This document shows positions 26,112 through 35,075 of a DNA stretch of 64,000 nucleotides, piece after piece. The translations under genes were made by a program, and so were the position numbers. Source of the stretch: AC-32 sp963716865 (lineage in GTDB: Bacteria; Actinomycetota; Thermoleophilia; Gaiellales; Gaiellaceae); contig CAVQUF010000003.1 of NCBI GenBank assembly GCA_963716865.1, positions 372,001 through 436,000 of the forward strand, in the 5' to 3' direction. The stretch's first letter is position 1. Each line of letters begins with the position of its first letter. The notes under the pieces are model-generated. The model was not told the DNA's origin. It did no database searches and worked only from the letters and a program-made list of their open reading frames with translations.

Positions 26112-26705
26112 ATGGCCCCTGAAACGGAGGCAAAGCGCGACCCCGCCCGCTCATACGAGCCGGTCACCGATGACGACTTGCTGCGCCTGGAGCGCACGGC
26201 CGAGGCCGACCTGGACGTGTTCTTCGCCCGTAACGCGCACCTGCGCAGCACGCGCGACCGTGTTGTAGTCGTCGCGCTGGCGCAGGGTGCGGCCGAGCAT
26301 TACCTGCGAGGCACGCGCGGCATCTGGGATCTCGACATCATCGTTTGTTTCGCCGAGAAGCCAACGCCGCCGCATCCGTCACGCCGCCAAGTTGTCTCAT
26401 GGGATTGGGGACGTTCGAAGTTTGGGCGATGTCCCTTCGATCCGCCCGAGTACACAGGCCGAGCGGTCGACGTTAAGTACTGGGCGATTCCGGATGCGAC
26501 CGATCCCCTCGACGGATTGCAGGAGTGGCTAGCGCGCCGCCTCGCACGCCGTCCTGATCCGATCCGAACGCCCGACGTCGCCCACGAGCCGGTGGTCCTC
26601 ATCCGGCCGGTCTTCGGGGAAGTCGTCTGGGATCCCGATTGCGCCCCGCCGCCGAAGACCAAGGCCGGCGGCCATCGCAAGCCGCTTGGCCTCGCACCGC
26701 CGTAA
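26112..26705 (+). CDS. Predicted nucleotidyltransferase-like protein
   Basis: This 197-residue protein has VVVVALAQGAAEHYLRG followed by GIWDLDIIVCFAEKP. The Gly-x-x-x-Tyr then Asp-Leu-Asp arrangement looks like the catalytic hG...DxD core of minimal nucleotidyltransferases. VDVKYWAIPD would supply a later strand with an acidic residue. The family is not recognised with certainty. It lies 84 bp after the nuclease-helicase gene on the same strand and converges on mcrC with 10 bp between stops. Confidence 0.5.
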   Translation: MAPETEAKRDPARSYEPVTDDDLLRLERTAEADLDVFFARNAHLRSTRDRVVVVALAQGAAEHYLRGTRGIWDLDIIVCFAEKPTPPHPSRRQVVSWDWGRSKFGRCPFDPPEYTGRAVDVKYWAIPDATDPLDGLQEWLARRLARRPDPIRTPDVAHEPVVLIRPVFGEVVWDPDCAPPPKTKAGGHRKPLGLAPP

Positions 26706-26715
26706 GCTCCGGCGT

Positions 26716-28098
26716 TCATGCGGCGCTCGACGCAGCCGGCGCCTCGAGTCCCGCGAGAGCAACGCCAGCTCGCGGGAGCAGTCGAAGACTCAACTCGCGA
26801 AGCTCGTCGAGAGCGGGACCGCCCCCGGCGTCTACCTCATCGAGGACGGTTGGAATGTGCACGCCGACGACCGTCAGCTCGGCATCAACGTTCCGCTCTG
26901 CCACCGATCGAACCTGCAGCGGCGTAACACGCGGCTGACCGGGATTCTCGCTCGGGTGGACGAGCACCGCGCGTGGCGGTCTGTCGGTCGTCTCCGGGTC
27001 ACGGTACGCGTAGGCGTATAGGAACGCCTGCGTGAGATCGCCCACGTCGATCTTGCCCTTGTCATAACGCTTGTACTTCGCGTCCAGAGGGAGTCGCGCC
27101 TGCGGGCGGGCGACCTGCTGCACGAGAAGGTCCGGGCGAACGCGCGCATAGCGCACCCGAAGATCCGGACGCCAAAAGATCGAGTCCCGCCGCTGCGCCT
27201 CGACCGCCACGTCGGCTGGCTGCAAGGCGATCCGCAGCGCACGCTCGAGGAATCGCTCGAACAACGTGTTCATGTCGATCAGGAATGAGCGCAGGCGAGC
27301 TTGTCCGGTCGCAAGCGCCTCATCCGGGCCATGCCCTTGGAGCACCATCCAGCTGAGCCCGTGCGCGGTCCGGTAGTGCTCGTTGTGGCGGCTGTAAGTG
27401 AAGGCCTCGGGGCCGAGAGCAACCGCAAGCGCACGTGGATCGCACAGATCTTCTAGCAGCGCGGCCAGTGCCCGAGCCCGGCGGCGGACGCGCGGCAGAG
27501 TCGCGAGCTGGCTGCCGTGTGCAAGCGCTAGCGCGAGTAGCTGGTTGTCTGGGATGTCGTGCTCGTGCTCGTCGTAGCGGCAGACCACTCGGTCATAGAG
27601 CCCGAACCGCTCGAGCAGCTGGCGATCAGCCAGGAGTCGGCCCCGAAGCGCTTGAAGATCCCTCTCGCGCTCGACGTAGTCCGCGCGCAGACCCGCCGCC
27701 AGAATCCGCTCGGTCGCGCAGGAGAGCAGCTCGACGACAAGATCGAGCAGCGTCGCCTCCGCTTCCCGCATACCTGGCAACCCGGCGAGTTGCACCAAAC
27801 CGTCGAGGCCGCTGGCGAACTCGACCAGGTGGAACAGGTGCAGATGATCGCCCGGAAGCTTTGGATCGATCCGTACCTCGAAGCTGCCGAAGCGAACAAG
27901 TCCGACCGCTCCCGTCGCCTTCACCGCTACGCCGTCCTCGGCCGGCTGGACGTCGAGCTGTGCGTCCCGCGGCAGCGCCCGCAGGCGCTCGGCCAGACGC
28001 AGGTCGCGCTCGGCCATCTCGACACCCGGCAGCGTGCCCGCACGCCACTCCGCAAGGGCCAGGCCGGGCAGGCCGTCGGCCGTCTGGTAGGCGGTCAC
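26716..28098 (-). CDS. mcrC: McrC-family restriction nuclease subunit
   Basis: This 460-residue protein has the McrC layout: an N-terminal beta-rich region (VGLVRFGSFEVRIDPK), the central helical region (LLADRQLLERFGLYDRVVCR, typical of McrC), FERFLERALR, and the C-terminal PD-(D/E)xK site RPDLLV...LPLDAKYKRY. With McrB it forms a GTP-driven complex that cuts modified DNA. The GTG start at 28098 overlaps the mcrB stop (GTGA), so the two are translationally coupled. Confidence 0.87.
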   Translation of the reverse strand: MTAYQTADGLPGLALAEWRAGTLPGVEMAERDLRLAERLRALPRDAQLDVQPAEDGVAVKATGAVGLVRFGSFEVRIDPKLPGDHLHLFHLVEFASGLDGLVQLAGLPGMREAEATLLDLVVELLSCATERILAAGLRADYVERERDLQALRGRLLADRQLLERFGLYDRVVCRYDEHEHDIPDNQLLALALAHGSQLATLPRVRRRARALAALLEDLCDPRALAVALGPEAFTYSRHNEHYRTAHGLSWMVLQGHGPDEALATGQARLRSFLIDMNTLFERFLERALRIALQPADVAVEAQRRDSIFWRPDLRVRYARVRPDLLVQQVARPQARLPLDAKYKRYDKGKIDVGDLTQAFLYAYAYRDPETTDRPPRAVLVHPSENPGQPRVTPLQVRSVAERNVDAELTVVGVHIPTVLDEVDAGGGPALDELRELSLRLLPRAGVALAGLEAPAASSAA

Positions 28099-30660
28099 GT
28101 CTCGGTCTCGACGCCCAGCAGATGTTCTTCGAGTGCCTCCAGCAGCCGCGTCGGGTCACTCAGGACCTCACCGTCGAGCGTCAGCTGCTCGCGGTCGACG
28201 ATCTTTGCCCCTAAGTATTCGGCCAGCTCTTCGTAATCATCGACGGCGTACTCCTGCAGAAGCGGAACGATCTCGTCGCGGAAGATCTGCGCAAACTCCA
28301 CCTCGTCGGTCACGGGCCGGCCCTCACTCAGGAAGAAGGAGTGGCCAATCTGCTTCTCCCGGCCTGCCTCCTTTGCCACCCGCTGGTTCAGAGCTCGCAA
28401 GAGATCGTCGAGGCGCAGGCCGCCAACCTCGGAGGCGAGCAGTCCGGGATCGGGCATGAGCTCCACGAACCCGAAGCGACGTCGCAGCGCGGTGTCCATC
28501 ATCTTGATGCTGCGGTCGGCCGTGTTCATCGTGCCGAGGATGAAGAGGTTCGGCGGAATCACGAAGCGTTCCTTGCTGTAGGGCAGGCGAACCGAGTACC
28601 TGCGGTCGCTCGCGTCCGCACGCTTGTCCTTCTCGATCAAGGTGATCAGCTCCCCGAGCACCTTGGTGACGTTTGCTCGGTTGATCTCGTCGATCACGAG
28701 CAGGTACGTCCGCTCGGGATTCGCAAGCGCCCGTCCGCACATCGTCTTGAAGACCCCGTCCTCGAGGGCGAGCGTTGCTCCACCCTCGGAGCGAGTCGGA
28801 CGGAACCCTTCAATGAAGTCCTCGTAACTGTAGGACGGGTGAAAGGTCACCCATTCGAGCGCGTCGCCCATAGCGTCCGGACGCTCCTCTGCGACCGACG
28901 TCTCAACCGAGCTCGCAGCACTGGCTGCATCCTGGTCGCGCTCGGAGATAAGGGCCATCAGTCGCTCGGATTCCTCCCGCGTCAGCTGGAAGAGCGTCCC
29001 CTGCATCCGGTTTCGAACCGGCTCCGATTCGCCCAGGTACTCATCCGCCTGCAGCTCCTCCCACGTCGGGCCGTTGTCGATGCGAGTCACAGGCGCAAGG
29101 ACGAAGGTGTCCTTCCCGTCCGCCCGCTCTAGCCGGGCGACGCGCGCGAGCACCTCGAGCCGCTTCTCCGGTGTGGCCGTATAGCCAAACACCAGATCGC
29201 CCGGAGAGATGATGTCGTAGTTGCGTTCGAGGCGACCGCGGCGGAATCGCTCCTCGCCCTTGTCGAACAGTTCGTCCCATCTCCATTCGCTTGGCCTGGT
29301 CGTCACGAGCCAAGCGCGAGCGCCTTCGTCGGCGGCGAAGGCGGCAGCGGCCGGTCGGCTCGCTGGGACACTCGCGTTCTGCCGCCTCAGCCACCAGCGG
29401 GCGAATCCGCTCGCGTACCAGGTCTTTCCAGTCCCCGGCGGTCCGTAGAGGATGGCTTGGTTCTTGCGCTCGAGAGCTTCCGCGATCCGTCTGAAGAGTG
29501 GCTCCTCCTCGGACGTGGGAGGCGCCGGCTTCGGCTCCTTGTCGCCGAGTACGAGTGCTCGCACCTTGCTCGAGAGCGGCAATACTGTCTTGAATGCCCA
29601 CTGGGGCTGTCCCGGGATCTCCTTCGCATAGCTCTCGTCCCAGTTGACCTTCAGTGTGTGCTTGTAGGTTTCTCGGTTGAGGTCCCAAAAGTAGCCGGGC
29701 GACTCGATCGTCCCGACGGCGAGGACTTCCTTCGTGCCCTTATTGGCTACAACGCGTTCCCCAACGGCCAGATCGAGCAGGAGCCATACCTCATTCGCCT
29801 TCTCAGTGAGCTTCGCTTCGGTCGTGTAGTCATCGCGGAAAGCCTCCCGGAAGGCAGCAACAAACGCCTCTTTTGACTCGTATTGACGCAGATCGCCGAC
29901 CTCATCCCAGGCGACGCAGATGTAGTTGCCTGCCTTGCACTCAGACCACAGATGGGCGTCACGGCCGGGCGCGATCTTCACCAGCCGGCCCTCGAATGGA
30001 CTGAAGCGCGTGTAGAGCAGCCGCTCGAGCGCCTTGGTCGGAGCCTTGGCGAGCTTCTGGATGGCGCCGCAATTCCGCAAGAAGCGCCCTATTCAGCTGA
30101 ATCGTCCGGAGGCTTTGATCATCGGCGAGGTCGCCGCGCCCGGCGACACGCAGGAAGTGCCGAAGGTTGTCGCTCGAATTGACCGGCAACAGGTCGCTCG
30201 GGAAGTAGACCCATAGGGTCTTCGTGACCAGGGCCGCTCCCCGGTTAAGCGGCTCGATGTCGGGAATCTCGTCCCAGCGTCCAGCGTCCGCGTACTCGAG
30301 CGCTCGAATGAACCCTTCGCGCACGCCATTCCAGGCGGCCCGCTCGTTCTCGTACTCGGGCGGGAAGTACCACCCTGGCTTGTCACGGTGCTTGTAAACG
30401 ATCAGCTTGCGCGCCGAGCCGCCACGGATGCTGCTCGTCGCGACGGTTTGCCTCTCCATCCAGCTGCAGAAGTTGTCCGGATGACCCTCCTGACCCTGGG
30501 CATATTCCTCAAGCGTCATCTGCGCCCAGTACTCGCGCGGATACCGACGAAGGGTCTCTTGCCGCTGCGCCTCGGCCTCGTGCAAGGACGCTTGGTACGC
30601 AGCCGGATCGAACTCTGCGATGGCCTGTTCGAGTGTCAGCTCTCCTACCGCGGATGCCAC
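28095..30660 (-). pseudogene. mcrB: McrB-family AAA+ GTPase with EVE insertion, one frameshift near 30067
   Basis: The N-terminal part, read from GTG 30660 (LTLEQAIAEFDPAAYQASLH ... NRALLAELR), runs out of frame at 30067-30068, and the rest (LAKAPTKALERLLYTRFSPF) continues one base later. Total length is 3n+1. The AAA+ module has Walker A LYGPPGTGKT, then an inserted EVE-like domain (RAWLVTTRPSEWRWDELFD ... DLVFGYTA ... GPTWEEL), then FHPSYSYEDFIEGFRP, Walker B LLVIDEINRANV and sensor GTMNTADRSI. EVE domains bind modified bases, so here recognition and motor are joined. The intact 28095-30080 part could still make a shorter protein. Confidence 0.82.
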
Positions 30661-30989
30661 AACACGAAGATAACCCGGTCGTGAGCGCTCTGGTAGGCCT
30701 CCTACAGCGTGGCTCGCCACGCTCGCTCCGACCTTGGGGCCGACTGCCCGGGCCGTCTCCTGACAGCCTCGGAGCTCGTCCCGGATCTCAGCCCGCGCGC
30801 GCGTGCCCGATCTCCGCGGGCGGGATGCCGCCCCCGAACTGCTTACCGCCCACCACCCTCGACACAACACGGTGGGCCGCCAGCGTCCGTCCGGCGGTCT
30901 TCGACGCAGGATCGATCCCTTCCGGTCTCTACAATTTCTCCGCGTCCGAGCTGAGATGAGTCTGCCAACCAGAACTAAGGAGAACAGGC
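30661..30989. other. 329-bp divergent intergenic region
   Basis: It lies between mcrB (leftward) and the gene at 30990 (rightward). No credible ORF, repeat or hairpin is seen. It probably holds the two promoters. The right end has AAGGAG before the GTG at 30990. Confidence 0.5.
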
Positions 30990-31439
30990 GTGACGGAAAA
31001 AACGACAAGCCCTGAAGCGATCATGGGAGACACGCTCGCAGACCAGCTACGAGCGCGTGGAACACGCGGCGTCCTTGTCCAGATGGCGCAACGTGGGCAG
31101 ATCATCGAACTCCGCTGCGAGATGCCGAAGTGCTATTGCCACAAGGGGCGGGGCTATTTCGAGCCGAGAGCCACTCCTCTGCCGGATTGGGCACCCTCGC
31201 CGGACCACTACCCGAGGCTCAAGGCTGACGGTGGGCATCTCGTCCCCTGGAACGTCCGACTCTCACACGTGCTCTGCAATCGAGAGGACTATGGCTGGCG
31301 TATGAGGATCAGACGGATGCTTGAGAAAGGGATGTCACTCGAGGAGATCGCCGAGAGCCTGAACCAAAAGGGGATACGAAGGCCACATGGGAGCGCCACG
31401 TGGTCAGCCACCAGTGTGCGGAAAGCGTTCGTCTCTTAG
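30990..31439 (+). CDS. Small protein with recombinase-type C-terminal helix motif
   Basis: This 149-residue protein has a GTG start 11 bases after AAGGAG. The middle has CEMPKCYCHKGRGYFEPR, a short Cys cluster. The last 45 residues (MRIRRMLEKGMSLEEIAESL, NQKGIRRPHG, WSATSVRKAF) match the helix-turn-helix of the 'Recombinase' domain in large serine integrases, where it contacts DNA. There is no resolvase catalytic domain, so it cannot recombine alone. It may be a remnant or a DNA-binding cargo protein. Confidence 0.6.
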   Translation: MTEKTTSPEAIMGDTLADQLRARGTRGVLVQMAQRGQIIELRCEMPKCYCHKGRGYFEPRATPLPDWAPSPDHYPRLKADGGHLVPWNVRLSHVLCNREDYGWRMRIRRMLEKGMSLEEIAESLNQKGIRRPHGSATWSATSVRKAFVS

Positions 31440-31566
31440 CAGCGGAGCCCGGCCTCGCGAGCTACAAGACAACCTCGGCGAGACATCGGTGGCGCTTTGG
31501 GGTGCCTTTCTTTCCGAACAGGGGACCCAGGCCCGGGAGGACCCATCGGCGAACTCGCTGCCTGAC

Positions 31567-32450
31567 CTAGGTGAGCAACTTCCTCTCTTTGGCGTAGACG
31601 CGCAGCCACTCGACGCGATCGGGGATGACTTCCGCCCACTGGCGAGTTCGGAGCATCCTGCGCTCGGAGAGCGAGAGCACCTGCCTCAGTTTCTCCGCGT
31701 CTGCCTCGAGCGACTCGCGACCGAGGTTCAGCAGGAGGAACGCGCGCGGGCCGGCGAGCTCCCAGCCAAAGCGCCAGTTCCGAGCGAGCTCGTACAGCCC
31801 GGCGGCGGCAACCGCCGCTTCCGGCCCCGTGAAGGCGCGGCTGTCGCTGTAGAGGGGCCAACCGGCGTAGTCGGCGGCCTTACGATCGTTCCGACTGCCG
31901 AGCTTGGCTTCAACGATCACCAGCAGCTCTCGCCAGGCGAGGATGACGTCCGGCTCGGTGCGTGAGCGCGGGTGCTCGCCGAGCCGGCTGGAGACACGCT
32001 CGAGGCTCCTTGGCCAGCGCCTGCGCTTCGTCGCCGCCGGCAGCCGCTCCCCACAACAGTACGGAGGGTTCGCCGGCAGCTCGGAAGCGCAGCTCGGGCG
32101 GGAGCAGCAACTCCAGCTCGCCCAGCTCCTGTAGACCGCGCACGACCGTCCAGGTAACCGCATCCTCCGATCTCTCGGAGCAGAACTTCCAGGCCTTGGG
32201 CTTGAGGTTCCGCCTGTTGACCGCCACAGCCAGAACCTCCTCCAGTCCCTCTCGAACCTGCTCGGGGAACGTTTCGCCAGGGTTCGCGAGCGATGCGCCG
32301 CCGAGCGGAGGGTGAGCCGGCGTTCGACCAGCCCCAACCGCAGTCTTCGCAGCGGTAGACGAGATCGTTCCAACACTGCGGTGGCTTGGCAGCCACTGGC
32401 CGAGGCTCAAGCACTCTTCCGCACTCCGGACACAGCACGACCGCGCACAT
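31567..32450 (-). pseudogene. Zinc-ribbon/PD-(D/E)xK-like nuclease with two frameshifts
   Basis: From ATG 32450 it reads MCAVVLCPECGRVLEPR ... LVYRCEDCGWGW, a four-cysteine zinc ribbon. The frame breaks at 32264-32267 (GGGG on the plus strand) and continues EQVREGLEEVLAVAVNRRNL and KPKAWKFCSERSEDAVTWTV. A second break at 32002-32008 (GAGCCTC on the coding strand where GAGCTC keeps frame) leads into EPDVILAWRELLVIVEAKLG, a D...ExK nuclease-like core, to the stop at 31567. Total length is 3n+2, matching two inserted bases. A restored protein would be about 293 residues. Confidence 0.65.
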
Positions 32451-32764
32451 TCCGGCGGGATCCTAGAGTCGCGAGCCGGCGCGGAGACCGGTGGCGGCTG
32501 CGGCGAGTCCGAGGCGCTCGCTCGGATACCTCTCGAAGCTTCTCCCTTGGCTTCCCTTGACCGTCTCTGGCTCGGACGGGACTCTGGCCCCGCCAGCCGC
32601 ACGCGGCTCAGCGGAGGGCCTTTCGAACCTACCTGTCAGGCGCGCGAACTGGCAGCAGTCTGTCCAACTGCGTGCGCCCGCACGGGCAGGTCGTGCCATG
32701 CCGTCTCCGAAACCACTGCAGCGGCGGTCGCACGCGCTCTGACGCGCTGTCGTCTACCGAGCGT
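32451..32764. other. 314-bp region without a gene
   Basis: It lies between the nuclease remnant and the helical gene, both leftward. No ORF with a start site is credible. Its right edge holds the paired CGTCTAC repeat at 32751-32768. Confidence 0.45.
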
Positions 32765-32768
32765 CTAC
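32751..32768 (+). repeat. Paired CGTCTAC direct repeats beside the integrase module
   Basis: Copies start at 32751 and 32762, 11 bp apart, as at the two element ends. It overlaps the 3' end of the gene at 32765. Confidence 0.45.
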
Positions 32769-33428
32769 CGCGAACTCGACGATCCCGCACGCCGCGCGGC
32801 CAGGTTCAGCTTCTGGGCGAGCGCCCGCGCCTCGGCCCCCTGCGAGGCGCGCAGCTCGATCAGCTCACCCCACTGCTCTGCCTCGACCACCAAGTAGAGG
32901 CTCGCGTTTGTCGATCGTCTTCCAGGCTGTCGCCCCGAGCAGTGCGCCGAGCGCGCCGGCAAGGACTGCGCCGGCGGCAGCCCGGGTTGCGGTCGGGCGG
33001 CTGCTGAGGTTTCCCGCCGTCTCGACTCGGGCGGTGAGACTCCCGTCGACTCTGCGGACTCTGGCGCCCCCAGGGCCGCCAGAGATCTTCAGCTCGTGGT
33101 TGCCGTCGAACTCGAGCGTCACGCCATTCTTCACGCGCAGCCGGGTCCGGGCCCGTCGCTGCTGCTGCTTGCGCAGCTTGGCCTGCCGGGCAGGGTCGGC
33201 CTGGATCTGACGGAGCTTCGCCACCGCAGCGTCACTTCGCTGCTGCTGATCCTCACGCCGCGCTGCCTCCTTCGCAGCCCGCTTGGCCAGCTTCGCCTGC
33301 CCCACCGGGTCATCCTGGATCTCGCGAAGCTTGGCCAGGGCGGCGTCGCTTCGCTTGCGTTGCTCTGCCCGCTCCGCTGCCTCCTTGGCAGCGCGCTGCT
33401 CGGCGGTCTGGCGTTTAAACAGGCTCAC
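32765..33428 (-). pseudogene. Lys/Arg/Ala-rich helical protein with membrane segment, one frameshift
   Basis: It starts MSLFKRQTAEQRAAKEAAER and contains two copies of a charged helical unit (RSDAALAKLREIQDDP and RSDAAVAKLRQIQADP), a likely coiled coil. A beta segment (VTLEFDGNHELKISG) and a short hydrophobic helix (AGAVLAGALGALLGATAW) follow. At 32897-32903 the coding strand reads GAGCCTC. Removing one C continues the protein as LYLVVEAEQWGELIELRASQ to the stop at 32765. Length is 3n+1. Function unknown; the C-terminus looks like a short membrane-tethered domain. Confidence 0.55.
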
Positions 33429-33484
33429 TGTGCTTCCTCAACTTACCGCTTTGGTTCTGGTCTGTCCGGGACCACGCCCCGACG

Positions 33485-33709
33485 ATGGCGGCGGTGGAGG
33501 CCGATCTGCAGCGCTTCGGCCACAACGTCCGTGCTGCGCGGAAGGCTCGCGGCTGGACACAAGAGGAACTCGCTCACCGGACGGGCCTCGCGACCGTCCA
33601 GGTGAGCCGCATCGAGCGCGGCCGGCGTGAGGTGAGGCTCGGCACGCTGCTGCGGCTGCTCGCCGCCCTCGAGGCAAGTCCGTCCGAACTGCTTGAGGGC
33701 ACCTACTGA
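33485..33709 (+). CDS. XRE-family transcriptional regulator
   Basis: This 74-residue protein is almost entirely one Cro/C1-type helix-turn-helix: NVRAARKARGWTQEELAHRT, VQVSRIERGRREV, LLRLLAALEA. Small XRE proteins next to integrases usually control element excision. It is divergent from the helical gene at 33428, and its 3' end overlaps the integrase 3' end by 7 bp (convergent). Confidence 0.8.
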   Translation: MAAVEADLQRFGHNVRAARKARGWTQEELAHRTGLATVQVSRIERGRREVRLGTLLRLLAALEASPSELLEGTY

Positions 33710-34836
33710 CCCCCGACGTCCGAAGAGGGGACTCCCCTGGTTGCAGCGTCAGGCCGAGCGAGCGTCCGGAGCGGGTCGTAGAGATCGGCAGCCTGCGCGA
33801 GTCCACTCGCCATGAGATGGGAATAGACGCCGAGCGTGACGCTCGGATCGGCGTGTCCAGCGACCCGCGCAAGCTCGAGCACGTTCGCACCCTGGGCGAT
33901 CAGCTGCGAGACGGCGAAGTGTCGGAGATCGTGGAGTCGGAAGCGAGGAACTCCGGCCTGCTTCAGCGCGGGGTAAAACTCGCGCTTGAGCCAGCCGTTT
34001 GGTGACTCTGGACCTCCGAGCTTGTCCGGAAAGACGAAGTCATCAGCGGCCGTGTACCGCGAGAACGCGCGCTGTTCGAGCAGGGCTTGGCGGACCGAGC
34101 CGAACATCGGGACGATCCGCTCGCCGGCTGCGGTCTTCGCAGGCGTGATCAGGCCGGCGCCGTGGTTCGTCTCGCGGATGCGAATTGTGCGTCGGTCGCT
34201 GTCGACATCTCGCCAACGGAGCGCGAAGATCTCGCCACGGCGAAGACCAGCCGTTGCCGCCAAGACCATCACTCGCCGAGCTTGAGGTCGAGCGGCGGCG
34301 AGTACGGCTGCAACAGCCTCCGGGCTCGGTGGTGTGATGCGCGCAGGCGGGCGGCCAGCGATCCGAACCCCCGCGGCCGGGTTCGAGCGGATCAGCCCCT
34401 CGTCGAGTGCAGACCGAAGGATCACCCGCATCGGCGCGATAGCGTTGCGAACGGTGTTGGAGGCCGCTCCACGAGCGGCGCGGTCTGCAATGAAGGCCGC
34501 CACATCGGCACGGGTGATCGCTGCGAGTTGCATCGGGCCAAAGCGAGGGAGCAACTCCCGCTCGACCGTCCGCTTGTATCCGGAGAGCGTCCGCGCGCGG
34601 AGCGACGTTCCATGCGTGCCGAGCCAGCGCGTCGCGTACTCGCCGAAGGTCACCCTGCTGGGGCGCGACCAGGCGCCATTGCTGCGGGCGAGTTCGAGTT
34701 CGACCTCGGCCGCACGCGTTCTTGCAGCCCTTGCCGAGGGGCACTTCTCCCAGACGTCCTTGCCGCGACCGTCGCGGTACCGCGCGTACCAGCTGAAACT
34801 GCCGTCCTTGCGTCGTCGTCGAACGATGCTCGCCAT
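33703..34836 (-). CDS. Tyrosine recombinase (integrase) of the element
   Basis: This 377-residue protein begins MASIVRRRRKDGSFSWYARY, the N-terminal arm-binding type domain. A SAM-like core-binding domain (TFGEYATRWLGTH) follows. The catalytic domain has the Arg of AGLRRGEIFALRW, HDLRHFAV (HxxR), the His of VAGHADPS and the Tyr nucleophile in TLGVYSHL, so all key residues are present. It should integrate at the tRNA-Arg(CCT) 3' end. It lies 2.8 kb from the right att-like repeat and 11 bp after the excisionase gene. Confidence 0.9.
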   Translation of the reverse strand: MASIVRRRRKDGSFSWYARYRDGRGKDVWEKCPSARAARTRAAEVELELARSNGAWSRPSRVTFGEYATRWLGTHGTSLRARTLSGYKRTVERELLPRFGPMQLAAITRADVAAFIADRAARGAASNTVRNAIAPMRVILRSALDEGLIRSNPAAGVRIAGRPPARITPPSPEAVAAVLAAARPQARRVMVLAATAGLRRGEIFALRWRDVDSDRRTIRIRETNHGAGLITPAKTAAGERIVPMFGSVRQALLEQRAFSRYTAADDFVFPDKLGGPESPNGWLKREFYPALKQAGVPRFRLHDLRHFAVSQLIAQGANVLELARVAGHADPSVTLGVYSHLMASGLAQAADLYDPLRTLARPDAATRGVPSSDVGGQ

Positions 34837-34847
34837 TTTGCAGAAAT

Positions 34848-35075
34848 TCAGTTTGTTATATGTAATTCAACCATGTCGGAAGCCGCCGCACAAGGTTCCC
34901 ACTCGCCCGTGCGATGACGCGCAAGCCAGCGATCGACAGCTGCACCGTCGAATCGCAGAGCCCGGCCGAGCCGGTATGCGGGGAGCGAGTGGTGTTCGAC
35001 CTGGCTGTAGACCCAGCGCCGCGAAACACCGAGGCGGGCCGCTAGCTCCTGCACTGTCAGCAACGGGGCCGTCAC
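34848..35075 (-). CDS. Excisionase / AlpA-type DNA-binding protein
   Basis: This 75-residue protein has the winged-helix signature LTVQELAARLGVSRRWVYSQ followed by LPAYRLGRALRFDGAAVDRW, as in Xis/helix_turn_helix-17 proteins beside integrases. The GTG start at 35075 overlaps the stop of the DUF3631 frame (GTGA). The integrase starts 11 bp after its stop, so ATPase, xis and int are likely one transcript. The 3' end and gap are locally AT-rich. Confidence 0.8.
   Translation of the reverse strand: MTAPLLTVQELAARLGVSRRWVYSQVEHHSLPAYRLGRALRFDGAAVDRWLARHRTGEWEPCAAASDMVELHITN

Noticed and set aside
33819..33850. GGGAATA inside the integrase region as another ECF promoter
   Set aside because: No GTGTC lies 14 bases downstream, and it is within coding sequence.
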